This document shows positions 27,838 to 36,503 of a stretch of 64,000 nucleotides of DNA, piece after piece. Location of the stretch: the NCBI RefSeq assembly GCF_900110955.1, contig NZ_FOFR01000002.1, forward strand, positions 806,001-870,000, read 5' to 3'. The stretch is from Lentzea xinjiangensis (GTDB taxonomy: Bacteria; Actinomycetota; Actinomycetes; Mycobacteriales; Pseudonocardiaceae). Both the position numbers and the translations under genes were made by a program. The notes beneath the pieces were generated by a model. That model saw only the letters and a list, made by a program, of their open reading frames with translations, made no database searches and was not told where the DNA came from. The first letter of the stretch is position 1; every line of letters begins with the position of its first letter.

Positions 27838-27874
27838 CGCCGGCCGGTGGACCCCTCCCAGGCACCGGCCGGCG
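27838..27874. repeat. 12-bp inverted repeat downstream of the SOS box
   Basis: CGCCGGCCGGTG pairs with CACCGGCCGGCG over a 13-nt loop. It may be the hairpin of a short RNA or a terminator; no T-run follows. Confidence 0.6.
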
Positions 27875-27908
27875 TCCCTACGAGCCGCCCGGCGGTTCTC
27901 GCGGCGCG

Positions 27909-27914
27909 TACTTT
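27909..27914 (+). promoter_or_regulatory. -10 element TACTTT, leaderless
   Basis: TACTTT is 6 nt before the ATG of the maleylpyruvate-isomerase-like gene, with no ribosome site between. Confidence 0.5.
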
Positions 27915-27920
27915 TCCGGC

Positions 27921-28682
27921 ATGGGGTCATTGAGCTACTCCGAGCGCGCGGCCACGATCGTGACCGAGACTTCGCTGCTGGTTTCCGCACTTCACGGCGC
28001 CGACCTGAGCGTTCGGGTGCCGTCGGCGCCGGACTGGACGCTGAACCAGCTCCTGCGCCATCTCGGCCACGCGCACCGCTGGGTCGCGGAGATGATCCAC
28101 CGCCGCGTGCCGGAGACCGACAGGTCGTTCAGCAAGGCGCACTCCGTCTCCGAGTACGCGGGCGAGACGGCAGAGGAGCTCGGCCCGTGGCTGACCGAGG
28201 GCGCGGCCCTGCTGTCCGACGCGCTGCTGAGCGTGGACGTCGACGACCCCATCGCGGTCATGGTGGGCATGCCGGGCCCGCGGTTCTGGAGCCGCCGGAT
28301 GGCGCACGAGACGGTGGTGCACCGCTTCGACGCGATGGACGCGCTCGGCCTGCCGTTCGAGGTCGACGAGGAGATCGCCGACGACACGCTGCACGAGTGG
28401 ATGACGACGCTGCTGCCGTTCATCTTCGGCACCCGGCCGGGCACCGCCGGCCTGCTCGGCACGGGGGCGCTCTACTTCGAGGCGCCCTCGGCGCAGTGGA
28501 CGGTCGACCTCACCGGGTCCGCGCCACGCGTGGCGCGGGGCGAGGAGAAGTGGGACGTGGCGGCACGGGGCTCGGCCTTCGACCTCGTGCTCGCGGTCTA
28601 CCAGCGGCGCGGGACGGAAGGGCTCGAGGTGCGCGGAGACGCCGGGCTGCTGGCGGAGTTCCTGGCCGCGATGAGGTTCTGA
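27921..28682 (+). CDS. maleylpyruvate isomerase N-terminal domain protein
   Basis: A 253-residue protein of the TIGR03083/MDMPI family: N-terminal DinB-like bundle with VPSAPDWTLNQLLRHLGHAH carrying the metal-ligand histidine, MAHETVVHRFDA with two further histidines, and a C-terminal SCP2-like domain. Mycothiol-dependent enzymes of this kind are characteristic of actinobacteria. The reaction is unknown. It is probably a leaderless transcript from the TACTTT box. Confidence 0.85.
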   Translation: MGSLSYSERAATIVTETSLLVSALHGADLSVRVPSAPDWTLNQLLRHLGHAHRWVAEMIHRRVPETDRSFSKAHSVSEYAGETAEELGPWLTEGAALLSDALLSVDVDDPIAVMVGMPGPRFWSRRMAHETVVHRFDAMDALGLPFEVDEEIADDTLHEWMTTLLPFIFGTRPGTAGLLGTGALYFEAPSAQWTVDLTGSAPRVARGEEKWDVAARGSAFDLVLAVYQRRGTEGLEVRGDAGLLAEFLAAMRF

Positions 28683-28746
28683 TCGTCCCGTCAGCGACGA
28701 GAACGGTTGCGCGGCGGGGAAGTCCGTGCCCGTCCGCGGTTGTGGA

Positions 28747-29190
28747 TCACTTGAACACCCAGACGCGGTAGCCGACGTAGTTGGCGGCCGACGCGATGGC
28801 CAGCGTGACGATCTTCGCGACGACGTAGTGCATCCCGAGCGCCGTCAGCCCGGTCACGAGTGCGACGTTGAGGCACCAGTTGGCCACCGCCAGCAACAGG
28901 TACCTCCCGACCTGCCACCCCACCGGCGATTCGCTGCCGAACGACCAGATCCGGTTGAGCGTGAAGTTGAACCCGAACGCCACCATCACGGCCACCAGCG
29001 TCGCCAGCGGGAGCGCCATCCCCACCACGCCGTGCAGCAGGTACAGCACGCCTGTGTCCAACGCCGCGCTCGCCCCGCCGATCAGGAGGAATCGGACCAG
29101 ACTGTGCTCGTAGAGCACACGCATCAAGCCGGCCTTGGGCCCGGATGCGCGCACGTCGTCGCCAGACAGCATGCGCCGGAGTCTATGCAC
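28747..29190 (-). CDS. GtrA-family membrane protein
   Basis: A 147-residue GtrA-like protein with four membrane helices, of the family thought to flip lipid-linked sugars for cell-surface glycosylation. VRFLLIGGASAALDTGVLYLL is the conserved first helix and FNFTLNRIWSF the conserved loop. It starts with GTG at 29190, or with an ATG 18 nt later. It is divergent from a DUF2142 membrane protein, which fits a cell-envelope role. Confidence 0.88.
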   Translation of the reverse strand: MHRLRRMLSGDDVRASGPKAGLMRVLYEHSLVRFLLIGGASAALDTGVLYLLHGVVGMALPLATLVAVMVAFGFNFTLNRIWSFGSESPVGWQVGRYLLLAVANWCLNVALVTGLTALGMHYVVAKIVTLAIASAANYVGYRVWVFK

Positions 29191-29200
29191 AGCAGGACTG

Positions 29201-29206
29201 TAAGGT
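29201..29206 (+). promoter_or_regulatory. -10 element TAAGGT, leaderless
   Basis: TAAGGT is followed after 7 nt by the GTG at 29214. No ribosome site is present. Confidence 0.5.
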
Positions 29207-29213
29207 CCGGTCC

Positions 29214-30758
29214 GTGGTGAAGATGCTGACTACGGCGGAAATAGTCGCTGAACCCGCCGGTCCGGCGCTGTCCGGGCGAACGCTCCGGCTGGTGTCGGTT
29301 CTCGCCTTCCTCAGCTTCTTCCTGATGGGCGCCGCCTGGGCGGCGGCCACACCGTGGGACGGCGCACCGGACGAACAGGCGCACATCATCCGCGCGGCCG
29401 GTGTGGCGGGCGGGCAGATCGCCCCGGAGCCGGCGGACGCCCAGAACGGCACCGGCGCCTTCCAGAACGTCCCGGCGGCGCTGGCCAGGGACACCTGCTA
29501 CGCCTTCGACCCGACGAAGTCCGCGGCGTGCCAGCAAACCCCGCCCCAGGACGGGCGTTTCGCGGACGTCGGCACGGCGGCCGGGCGCTACCAGCCGACG
29601 TACTACGCGCTGGTCGGCCTGCCACTGCGGCTGTCCCCCGACTACACGGGCCTGCTGATCGCCCGGCTCATCGGCGTGGCCGTGTCCGCCGCGTTCCTCG
29701 CCGCCGCGGTGCGCAGCATCGTCGCGTGGTCCCGCCGCTGGTTCATGCTCGCGGGCGTGCTGCTCGCCACCACCCCGATGGCCATGCAGATCATCGGCTC
29801 GATCAACCCGAACGGCCTGGAGATCGCCGCCTCCGTCGCCATGTGGGCGGCGCTGATCCCGCTCGTGCACGCCGAAGGACCGGTCGACCGCAGGCTGCTC
29901 GCGCTCTTCGCCGTCTCGGCGGCCGCGGTCGCGGTCATCCGCCCGTCCGGGCCCGCCTACGTCGTGATCGCGATCGCCGTGGTGCTCGCCACCGCCGGCG
30001 GCACCCGGCTGCTGCGGCTCCTCCGCGACCGCGTGGTGTGGCTGGCCGCGGCGGTGATCGGCGTCGCCGGCATCGGATCGGGCCTGTGGGTCCTCGTGAT
30101 GAAGGCGAACCAGCTCGGTGCCGTCCCGAAGGCCCCCGGCACGCTCAGCACCGCGGAGGCCGTGCAGATCGCGCTGGTCGACCGCATCGGGTTCTACTTC
30201 GAGTCGATGGTCGGCTACTTCGCGTTCCTCGACGTCCGGATGCCGGGCACCTACTACGCGCTGTGGTACGCCGTGACCGGGTTCGTCGCCATCACCGCGC
30301 TGGTTGTCGGCAAGCGCGCCGACCGCTGGCGCCTCACCCTCGTGGTGCTGGCCGCGTTCGCGCTGCCGGTGGCCAGCGACGTGGCCGGCGCCAACACCCT
30401 CGGCATGATCATGCAGGGCCGCTACGTGCTCCCCGTCGCCGCCGGCGCCGCCCTGCTCGCGGGCCACATCATCAGCGAACGCGGCGAGTTCCTCCCCGGC
30501 ACCACCCGCTCGATGCTCGGCTGGATCGCCGCGGTCGTGGTCCCCCTGCACCTCATCGGGCTCGGCTGGACCATGATCCGCTACCAGCAGGGCCTCGGCG
30601 GCAAGCCCACCGTGCCGAGCCTCAACCCGTTCGTCGGCCCGTGGCAGCCCAGCATCGGCTCGATCGGTGTCGTGGCGCTCGCCGTGGCGGGTGCGGTGGC
30701 GCTCATCGGCCTCGTGCGGGTCATGCCGGTCGAGGAGCGGGAACTGCGCGCCGCCTGA
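29214..30758 (+). CDS. DUF2142 multi-spanning membrane protein
   Basis: About 514 residues with some 11 hydrophobic segments. PWDGAPDEQAHIIRAAGVA after the first helix is the DUF2142 hallmark (acidic pair near a conserved His), and RYQPTYYALVGLP and INPNGLEIAAS are also family-like. Such proteins resemble GT-C glycosyltransferases and often sit with cell-surface polysaccharide genes. The GTG at 29214 is preferred over the longer frame because of the -10 spacing. Confidence 0.85.
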   Translation: MVKMLTTAEIVAEPAGPALSGRTLRLVSVLAFLSFFLMGAAWAAATPWDGAPDEQAHIIRAAGVAGGQIAPEPADAQNGTGAFQNVPAALARDTCYAFDPTKSAACQQTPPQDGRFADVGTAAGRYQPTYYALVGLPLRLSPDYTGLLIARLIGVAVSAAFLAAAVRSIVAWSRRWFMLAGVLLATTPMAMQIIGSINPNGLEIAASVAMWAALIPLVHAEGPVDRRLLALFAVSAAAVAVIRPSGPAYVVIAIAVVLATAGGTRLLRLLRDRVVWLAAAVIGVAGIGSGLWVLVMKANQLGAVPKAPGTLSTAEAVQIALVDRIGFYFESMVGYFAFLDVRMPGTYYALWYAVTGFVAITALVVGKRADRWRLTLVVLAAFALPVASDVAGANTLGMIMQGRYVLPVAAGAALLAGHIISERGEFLPGTTRSMLGWIAAVVVPLHLIGLGWTMIRYQQGLGGKPTVPSLNPFVGPWQPSIGSIGVVALAVAGAVALIGLVRVMPVEERELRAA

Positions 30759-30862
30759 GCCACGACGCTGCTCGGAGCTGTCCGCGGTGGCGCACGTTGT
30801 TCACGCGTTGATTGCTCAGCTCCCACACCCCGACCGTCGAAAACGTTCCGGAGCTAGAACCG

Positions 30863-30896
30863 TTCGGGTCAGCCGACCGATTCGGCCGACCCGAAA
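30863..30896. repeat. imperfect inverted repeat upstream of the small secreted protein
   Basis: TTCGGGTC-A-GCCGA and TCGGC-C-GACCCGAA pair around a short centre. It lies between the DUF2142 stop and the next gene and could be a terminator or an operator. Confidence 0.5.
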
Positions 30897-30912
30897 AGGG
30901 GGAACGCTCCAG

Positions 30913-31302
30913 ATGATCAGAAAACTCATCCCGGCATTGGTCGCGCTCGTCGCGCTACTGGGAGTCGGCGTGCCGGCGACGGCAGGCGCCGCGGCACCTC
31001 GCGAGATCCTCACCAAGTGCGCGAACGTGGGGTTCGGTTCGAGCCTGGTGTGCATCGACGTGAACAGGGGTGCCTGGGTCACGGTCTGGTACGACAAGAG
31101 GAGCAGCGGCAGGCAGACGTGCCGGCTCCGCTACAGCGGGCCTGACGGCGGGCACGAGGACGAAGGCGAGTTCGTCATCGACGGGGGTCAGCTCAAGGGA
31201 TATCGCTGGTACCCGCCGGTGCACACCGGCAACGGGTCCTACAACGGATCTGTGACCTGCCACGGGACGACCGCGAACACCGGAACTCTCGTCGTCAGGT
31301 AG
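30913..31302 (+). CDS. small secreted protein, unrecognised
   Basis: A 129-residue protein with a Sec signal peptide (KLIPALVALVALLGVGVPAT, cleavage near AGA-AAP, residue about 27). The mature part of about 100 residues has four cysteines (CANVG, LVCID, QTCRL, VTCHG), probably two disulfides in a small beta-rich domain. It resembles no family I can name. The ATG at 30913 is chosen because it directly precedes the signal peptide; GGGGGAA lies 8-9 nt upstream. Confidence 0.7.
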   Translation: MIRKLIPALVALVALLGVGVPATAGAAAPREILTKCANVGFGSSLVCIDVNRGAWVTVWYDKRSSGRQTCRLRYSGPDGGHEDEGEFVIDGGQLKGYRWYPPVHTGNGSYNGSVTCHGTTANTGTLVVR

Positions 31303-31380
31303 GGAGGACTGCGACCATCCGACGGGACGTCGCCCGACGTGTCGGCGTCCACAACTGAGACGACGACTGAGACGAAACGT

Positions 31381-31418
31381 CAGAGCCCCGATCACCGGAT
31401 GTGGTGATCGGGGCTCTG
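31381..31418. terminator. terminator between the secreted-protein gene and tRNA-Ser(CGA)
   Basis: A perfect 16-bp inverted repeat (CAGAGCCCCGATCACC and complement) with a 6-nt loop. It ends 5 nt downstream of the minus-strand tRNA and can serve both convergent transcripts. Confidence 0.8.
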
Positions 31419-31423
31419 AGCAG

Positions 31424-31508
31424 CGGTGGCGGTGGGATTTGAACCCACGGAGGCTTGCACCTCACACGCTTTCGAGGCGTGCTCCTTCGGCCGCTCGGAC
31501 ACGCCACC
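31424..31508 (-). tRNA. tRNA-Ser (anticodon CGA)
   Basis: Minus strand: acceptor GGTGGCG pairs with CGCCACC. The anticodon loop CTCGAAA gives CGA, a long variable arm follows, and the T-arm is GGGTTCAAATCCC. 85 nt, class II, no encoded CCA. It reads UCG codons, common in this high-GC genome. Confidence 0.95.
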
Positions 31509-31540
31509 GGTAAGAACAATACACAGCCCGCGCGAGCGGG

Positions 31541-31990
31541 TTAACGCTGGGTCCGGAAAAAGCGTTCGAGCAGCTCAGCGCACTCGTCTTCGAGCACACC
31601 GCCCTGGACCTCCGGCCGGTGGTTGAGCCTGCGGTCGCGCACGACGTCCCACAGCGAGCCCACGGCGCCGGTCTTGGGTTCCCAGGCGCCGAAGACGAGG
31701 CGGGAGATGCGTGCGAGCACCAGGGCGCCGGCGCACATCGTGCACGGTTCGAGCGTCACGGCGAGCGTGCAGCCGTCGAGCCGCCAGCCGTCGCCGTACT
31801 TCGCGGCGGCCGCTCGGAGGGCCAGGACCTCGGCGTGCGCGGTCGGGTCGCCCAGCGCCTCGCGGGCGTTGCAGGCCTGCGCCAGGATCGACCCGTCCGG
31901 TGCGAAGACCACGGCGCCGATCGGGACGTCCGCGCCCGGCGCCGAGGCCGCCTGGAGGGCGGCGCGGACCATGTCCTCCGCGGTGATCAC
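31541..31990 (-). CDS. tadA: tRNA adenosine(34) deaminase TadA
   Basis: Converts wobble A34 to inosine in tRNA-Arg(ACG). 149 residues with the zinc-deaminase motifs TAHAEVLALR (His52, Glu54) and EPCTMCAG (Cys83, Cys86). The GTG at 31990 overlaps the stop of the upstream partner gene (GTGA), so the two are co-translated. Frames open further upstream are not used. It lies next to tRNA-Ser(CGA), a frequent actinobacterial arrangement. Confidence 0.95.
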   Translation of the reverse strand: MITAEDMVRAALQAASAPGADVPIGAVVFAPDGSILAQACNAREALGDPTAHAEVLALRAAAAKYGDGWRLDGCTLAVTLEPCTMCAGALVLARISRLVFGAWEPKTGAVGSLWDVVRDRRLNHRPEVQGGVLEDECAELLERFFRTQR

Positions 31991-32475
31991 GCCTGGATGG
32001 TGTCGAGCAGCTTCGTCAGCTCGTCGATGAAGCCGATGCGCTGCGCGATCATCTGGAGCTGCTCGTCCGGGTAGAGGTCGACCTCGTCGACGATGATCTG
32101 GAGCTCGTGGGCGGGCATGCCGAGGTCGGCCAGCACACCGAGGTCGCCCTCCGGCCAGAGCTCGGTGTCCTCCTCGTCCGGCGGCTCGACGCGCAGCAGG
32201 TCGAGGACGTCGGCGGCGATGTCGTAGTCGAGGGCGGCGGCCGCGTCGGACAGCAGCAGCGAGACGCCGCCCGGCACGGGGCGCAGGACGATGAAGAACT
32301 CGTCGTCGACGGCGAGGAGCCCGAACACGGCTCCGGTCGACCTCAGTTGGCGCAGCTCCGTGATCGCCGCGTCCAGCTCCGACAGCGCGGAGCTGTCCAT
32401 CCTGCTGCACCGCCAGCGGCCGTCCTCCCGGACGACCGCGACCGCGAAGCCGTTGACCGGCTCCTGCTCTGTCAT
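31987..32475 (-). CDS. tRNA adenosine deaminase-associated protein
   Basis: A 162-residue acidic protein of the family found directly upstream of tadA across actinobacteria. FAVAVVREDGRWRCSRMD at the N-terminus and ELWPEGDLGVLADLGMPAHE in the middle are typical. Its biochemical role is unknown; conserved coupling to tadA suggests it assists or regulates the deaminase (inference). TACGGT is 6 nt before the ATG, so the transcript is probably leaderless. Confidence 0.9.
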   Translation of the reverse strand: MTEQEPVNGFAVAVVREDGRWRCSRMDSSALSELDAAITELRQLRSTGAVFGLLAVDDEFFIVLRPVPGGVSLLLSDAAAALDYDIAADVLDLLRVEPPDEEDTELWPEGDLGVLADLGMPAHELQIIVDEVDLYPDEQLQMIAQRIGFIDELTKLLDTIQA

Positions 32476-32535
32476 GAGCACACCGTAGGGCCCAGACGAC
32501 CTTCCCGGTAGCCGAGGTGGTGGCACCATCGACGG

Positions 32536-33741
32536 ATGAGCACAACTACGCCGGACCCCCGCCTCGCCGGACTGCTCGAAGGGGCGCGTTCGCTGCAGCC
32601 CCGCACGGTGGCGCTGCGGCGCCAGATCCACCGCCACCCCGAACAGGGGCTGCAGAACCCCAGGACGCAGGCCGCGGTCCTGCACGCGCTGGAGGGGCTG
32701 CCGCTCGAGGTCAGGAAGGGCGAGTCGACCACCTCGGTCGTGGCGGTGCTCGAGGGCGACCGGCCGGGTCCGACGGTGCTGTTGCGCGGCGACATGGACG
32801 GCCTGCCGCTGCAGGAGGCGACGGGACTGCCGTACGCGTCCGAAGTGGACGGCAGCATGCACGCCTGCGGGCACGACACGCACGTGGCGATGCTGGCGTC
32901 GTCCGCGCGGCTGCTGGCGGACCGGCGCGACGCTCTGCGGGGACGCGTCCTGTTCATGTTCCAGCCGGGCGAGGAGGGTTACCACGGCGCCCGGTACATG
33001 ATCGAGGAAGGCCTGCTCGACGACGGTGTGGAGAAGGCGTTCGCGCTGCACATCACCGCCACCCTGAAGTCGGGCGTCGTGACGTGCCGGCCGGGCCCGA
33101 TGATGGCGTCCGCGGACGAGTTCCACGTCCACGTGAAGGGCCGCGGCGGCCACGGCGCGATGCCGCACAACGCGCTCGACCCGGTGCCGGCCGCCGCCGC
33201 GATGGTCGGGGCGCTGCAGACGATGCTCGGCCGCCGGGTGAGCGTGCACGAGCCGGCCGTGGTGACGGTCGCGCAGATCAACGCCGGCACGACGACGAAC
33301 ATCATCCCCGAGGTCGCGACGCTCGACGGGACGATCAGGACGTTGTCCGAGGCGACCCGCGGGCTGGTGCACAAGGAGCTCAAGCAGGCGGTGAAGCACA
33401 CGGCCGCCGCGTACGGGTGCCACGCCGAGGTCAGCATCGTGCCGGGTTATCCGGTGACGGTGAACGACGACGTCGTCGGGCAGCACGTGGTCGACCTGGC
33501 GGCCAGGGCGATGGGACCGACGTGGAGCGAGCCGATGCAGGACCCGCTGATGGGCGCGGAGGACTTCTCCTACGTGCTGCAGCGCGTGCCGGGGGCGCTG
33601 GCGTTCCTCGGGGCCTGTCCGCGGGGGATCGACCTGGAGGACGCCGCTCCCAACCACTCGAACCGGGTGCTGTTCGACGAGGCGGCGATGGAGCACGGGG
33701 TGGCGACGTACGCGGCGTTCGCACTGGACGCCCTCCGGTAG
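32536..33741 (+). CDS. M20-family amidohydrolase
   Basis: A 401-residue metallohydrolase of the hippurate/N-acyl-amino-acid hydrolase group. The metal-binding motifs are RGDMDGLPL, ACGHDTHVAM and FQPGEEGYHGAR with the catalytic glutamate. A dimerisation domain (about residues 190-310) includes GRGGHGAMPH, and the C-terminal MGAEDFSY supplies the last ligand. It probably cleaves an acyl or aryl group from an amino acid; the substrate is not fixed. Its last 27 bases recur as a near-identical direct repeat 211 bp downstream. Confidence 0.9.
   Translation: MSTTTPDPRLAGLLEGARSLQPRTVALRRQIHRHPEQGLQNPRTQAAVLHALEGLPLEVRKGESTTSVVAVLEGDRPGPTVLLRGDMDGLPLQEATGLPYASEVDGSMHACGHDTHVAMLASSARLLADRRDALRGRVLFMFQPGEEGYHGARYMIEEGLLDDGVEKAFALHITATLKSGVVTCRPGPMMASADEFHVHVKGRGGHGAMPHNALDPVPAAAAMVGALQTMLGRRVSVHEPAVVTVAQINAGTTTNIIPEVATLDGTIRTLSEATRGLVHKELKQAVKHTAAAYGCHAEVSIVPGYPVTVNDDVVGQHVVDLAARAMGPTWSEPMQDPLMGAEDFSYVLQRVPGALAFLGACPRGIDLEDAAPNHSNRVLFDEAAMEHGVATYAAFALDALR
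33715..33741 (+). repeat. 27-bp direct repeat, copy A (3' end of the amidohydrolase gene)
   Basis: The last 27 bases of the amidohydrolase gene, including its stop, match 33926-33952 at 25 of 27 positions. The repeat begins GCGTTCGC and ends GGACGCCCTCCGGTAG. Confidence 0.85.
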
Positions 33742-33925
33742 CGGAAGGCGGCAGCCGACGAGCCCGGCCGAAGACGTCCGGGAACGGCGCAACGATCACG
33801 TCGGGCACGATCGGCCGTCGGCTTTCCGGGCCGGCCGATCCACCGTGGCGAGACGTGCCGGGCAACGCCGGCTCAGCTCCCCGCGGCGAGCCAGCGGGGG
33901 CGCGCCGGCCGTCGTCTCTGACAAG

Positions 33926-33952
33926 GCGTTCGCGCCGGACGCCCTCCGGTAG
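33926..33952 (+). repeat. 27-bp direct repeat, copy B
   Basis: It differs from copy A at two positions (A to G and T to C). The 184 bp between the copies hold no recognisable gene. Confidence 0.85.
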
Positions 33953-33985
33953 GTCCCAGCCCGCGTCGCACGGAATGATGGGCCC

Positions 33986-34924
33986 GTGCGAGACGTGTGC
34001 GTGATCGGACTGGGACTGATCGGCGGTTCCGTGCTGCGGGCCGCCAGGGCTGCCGGGCGCACGGTGTGGGGTGCGACCGCGAGCCGGGACGACGCGGACA
34101 GGGCGCGCGCCGAGGGCTTCGACGTCACGACGGTCGAGGAGGCCCTCGGCCGCGACCCCGAGGCGCTCGTGGTCCTCGCGGTGCCCATGCCCGCCCTTCC
34201 CGACCTGCTGCGCAAGGTCCCGGCCGGCACCCGGCTCACGGACGTCACCAGCGTGAAGGGCCCGGTCCACGACGCCGTGCACCGGTACGCGAAGCAGGTG
34301 CGGTTCGTCGGCGGTCACCCGATGGCCGGCACCAGCCGGAGCGGCTGGGAGGCGGGCTCGGAGGACCTGTTCCGCGACGCCGCCTGGGTCGTCACGCCGG
34401 AGGAGGCGGACGACCACCTCAACGACGTCATGCGGCTGGCGCTCGACCTCGGAGCGCACGTCGTGCCGACCACGCCGGAGGAGCACGACGAGGCGGTCGC
34501 GCGGATCAGCCACCTGCCGCACGTCCTGGCGGCGGTCCTCGCGGCGGTCGGGGCAGGCGGCGGTCCGCTGGCCCTGGCGCTCGCGGCGGGCAGCTTCGCC
34601 GACGGCACGCGGGTGGCGGGCAGCCGGCCCGAGCTCGTGCGGGCGATGTGCGAGGGGAACCGGGACGCGCTGCTGACGGCCGTCGACGACGCCCTCGGCA
34701 GGCTCGGCGCGGCACGGGGGTCGCTCGCGTCCACCGGCGGGCTCGCCAAGACGATCGAGGCGGGGCACGAGGGCCGGACCATGCTGGTCAACCAGCCGCC
34801 TCGGGCCAGGGTGACCATCGACCTGACCAAGCCCGGAGCGCTGGCGGCGCTGCGGAACCTGGGGGCGCGCGGCGGGCGGGTCGTTGGTCTGAACGGCAGC
34901 ACCGCCGACGCGGAAACGTCGTAA
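33986..34924 (+). CDS. tyrA: prephenate dehydrogenase
   Basis: Oxidatively decarboxylates prephenate in tyrosine synthesis. The 312 residues contain an N-terminal Rossmann motif (VIGLGLIGGSVLRAAR), DVTSVKGPV, the conserved GGHPMAGTSRSGW with the catalytic histidine, and HLPHVLAAVLA in the helical C-terminal half. No ACT domain is seen. It starts with GTG; AATGAT 6 nt upstream suggests a leaderless transcript. Confidence 0.93.
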   Translation: MRDVCVIGLGLIGGSVLRAARAAGRTVWGATASRDDADRARAEGFDVTTVEEALGRDPEALVVLAVPMPALPDLLRKVPAGTRLTDVTSVKGPVHDAVHRYAKQVRFVGGHPMAGTSRSGWEAGSEDLFRDAAWVVTPEEADDHLNDVMRLALDLGAHVVPTTPEEHDEAVARISHLPHVLAAVLAAVGAGGGPLALALAAGSFADGTRVAGSRPELVRAMCEGNRDALLTAVDDALGRLGAARGSLASTGGLAKTIEAGHEGRTMLVNQPPRARVTIDLTKPGALAALRNLGARGGRVVGLNGSTADAETS

Positions 34925-34927
34925 GGT
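34922..34927 (+). promoter_or_regulatory. -10 element TAAGGT, leaderless
   Basis: TAAGGT begins at the tyrA stop codon and is followed after 6 nt by GTG 34934, the start of the first FN3 protein gene. Confidence 0.5.
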
Positions 34928-34933
34928 CGCCGG

Positions 34934-36484
34934 GTGGATCGACGGACGCTCGCCGGCGGGCTCGGTGGACTCGCGCTCGTCGTCGCCGCCGTGGTGGCGC
35001 TGCGGACGGGTGACGCGCCGGCCTCGCTCCGGCGGGAGGTCGCCGACGGGGTCGAGGTCGTCGCGCTGCAGGACCCGACGACACCGGCCAACCCGCGGGC
35101 CAGGGCGCTCGACGTGGACGCGCTGCAGATCTCGTGGAACGGCTCGGCGTCGGCCTACGAGGTGCGCTGGAACGGCAACGAGCAGCTCGTGCCGGGCCCC
35201 GAGGTGGAGCTGCCCGGCCTGGACCCCGACGAGCGGGTGGAGGTCGCGATCCGGGCGGTCAGCGCCACCGGCAGGCGGTCGGAGCCGCTCACGATCACCG
35301 CGACGCCCGAGGACCTCTACGACGACCGGTGGGACGACCAGCTCGTCGGCCAGGCGGACAGGTTCGACGGGCCGGAGGCGCTCGACCCGCGCAAGTGGCG
35401 GGTCGAGGCCGAACCGGAATGCCTCGGGCTGCGGCCGTTCGGGCAGGGCAGCCGCATCGACGTCGACTGCCCGATGGCGGCGTTCCAGTCGAACACGCCC
35501 ATCAGGTTCGGCGTGCCCTCGGCGGACGGCGCGACCGGGCGGGCGATCATCAGCGTGGCGGGCGCGGTCGAGTCGAGCCACGTGCGGCTGACGATGCTCC
35601 CCGACCCGTGGCAGTACCTGAAGGAGAACGACGCCCAGCCGCGCGGCGCGGTGAGCCTCGACATCACGACCCAGGGCACGCGGATCGTCGCCGACCCGGA
35701 CCTGCCCCGCACCGGCAAGCAGGTCCAGCTCGGCGACGCGCCGATGACCGGGCTCGTGGCGGGCGTGCGGCACCGGTGGGAGATGCGGGTGCTGCCGGAC
35801 GCGGTGGTCGCGCTCAGGGACGGTGTCGTGGTCGCCTACGAGCCCGTCGCGATCACCGCGCCGGTGGTGCACCCGCGGATCCGGATCGACGGCGGCGGCT
35901 TCCTCGACGCGTTCGGCGTCGGCGGCGTGCCAGAACGGGTCGTGCCGACCGAGGTCATCTCGCTCGCGCGGGACGCCGAGGTGCCGCAGGACGCCGTCGC
36001 GGCGAAGGTCGTCACGCCCGAACCGGGCAACCGGGTCAGGGTCACCGACCTCGCCCTCACCGCGGGCAGGGTCGCGGCCGCTCCCCCGGCGCAGCTCGTG
36101 GTCATCCGCAAGCCGGAGAGCCGTCCCCGCGCGCTTCCCCGGCTCGCCGGACGCGCCGGCGGCATCAAGACCGGCGGGCCGCGGCTGCACGTGATGCACG
36201 AGGACGGCGCCAAGCCTCCCCAGCCGTTGCCGGGCAGGGGCCGCGTCCTCGTCACGGCCGAGATCAACGCCATCGGGCACCGCGGCATCGAGCTCGAGCT
36301 GGACGGCAGGCGCATCGTCGCGATGCCCACGAACGAGCAGGGCGCGGGGGTGCCCGGCCGGCACGAGTTCTGGCTCGACACGCGCACCCTCGCCCCGCGG
36401 TCGCACGCTCGGCTCAAGCTGAGCGTCCTTCCGGCGGACGGTGGCGAACCCGTTACCACCGAAACCGTGTTCGAGCTGGGGTGA
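34934..36484 (+). CDS. membrane-anchored fibronectin type III protein, paralogue A
   Basis: A 516-residue protein with one N-terminal membrane anchor (residues about 6-24) and an extracellular remainder. Residues about 50-120 form an FN3 domain (LQISWNGSASAYEVRWNG and VAIRAVSATGRRSEPLT). The next ~220 residues look like a concanavalin/LamG-type beta-sandwich (DRFDGPEALDPRKWRV, with two cysteines), and the C-terminal ~80 a further beta domain. The following gene encodes the same architecture. The function is unknown; it may bind cell-wall or matrix polymers (inference). Confidence 0.75.
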   Translation: MDRRTLAGGLGGLALVVAAVVALRTGDAPASLRREVADGVEVVALQDPTTPANPRARALDVDALQISWNGSASAYEVRWNGNEQLVPGPEVELPGLDPDERVEVAIRAVSATGRRSEPLTITATPEDLYDDRWDDQLVGQADRFDGPEALDPRKWRVEAEPECLGLRPFGQGSRIDVDCPMAAFQSNTPIRFGVPSADGATGRAIISVAGAVESSHVRLTMLPDPWQYLKENDAQPRGAVSLDITTQGTRIVADPDLPRTGKQVQLGDAPMTGLVAGVRHRWEMRVLPDAVVALRDGVVVAYEPVAITAPVVHPRIRIDGGGFLDAFGVGGVPERVVPTEVISLARDAEVPQDAVAAKVVTPEPGNRVRVTDLALTAGRVAAAPPAQLVVIRKPESRPRALPRLAGRAGGIKTGGPRLHVMHEDGAKPPQPLPGRGRVLVTAEINAIGHRGIELELDGRRIVAMPTNEQGAGVPGRHEFWLDTRTLAPRSHARLKLSVLPADGGEPVTTETVFELG

Positions 36485-36490
36485 ACGCCT

Positions 36491-36496
36491 TAGCGT
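36491..36496 (+). promoter_or_regulatory. -10 element TAGCGT, leaderless
   Basis: TAGCGT is followed after 7 nt by GTG 36504. It decides the start of paralogue B over longer alternatives. Confidence 0.5.
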
Positions 36497-36503
36497 GAGG
36501 GCC

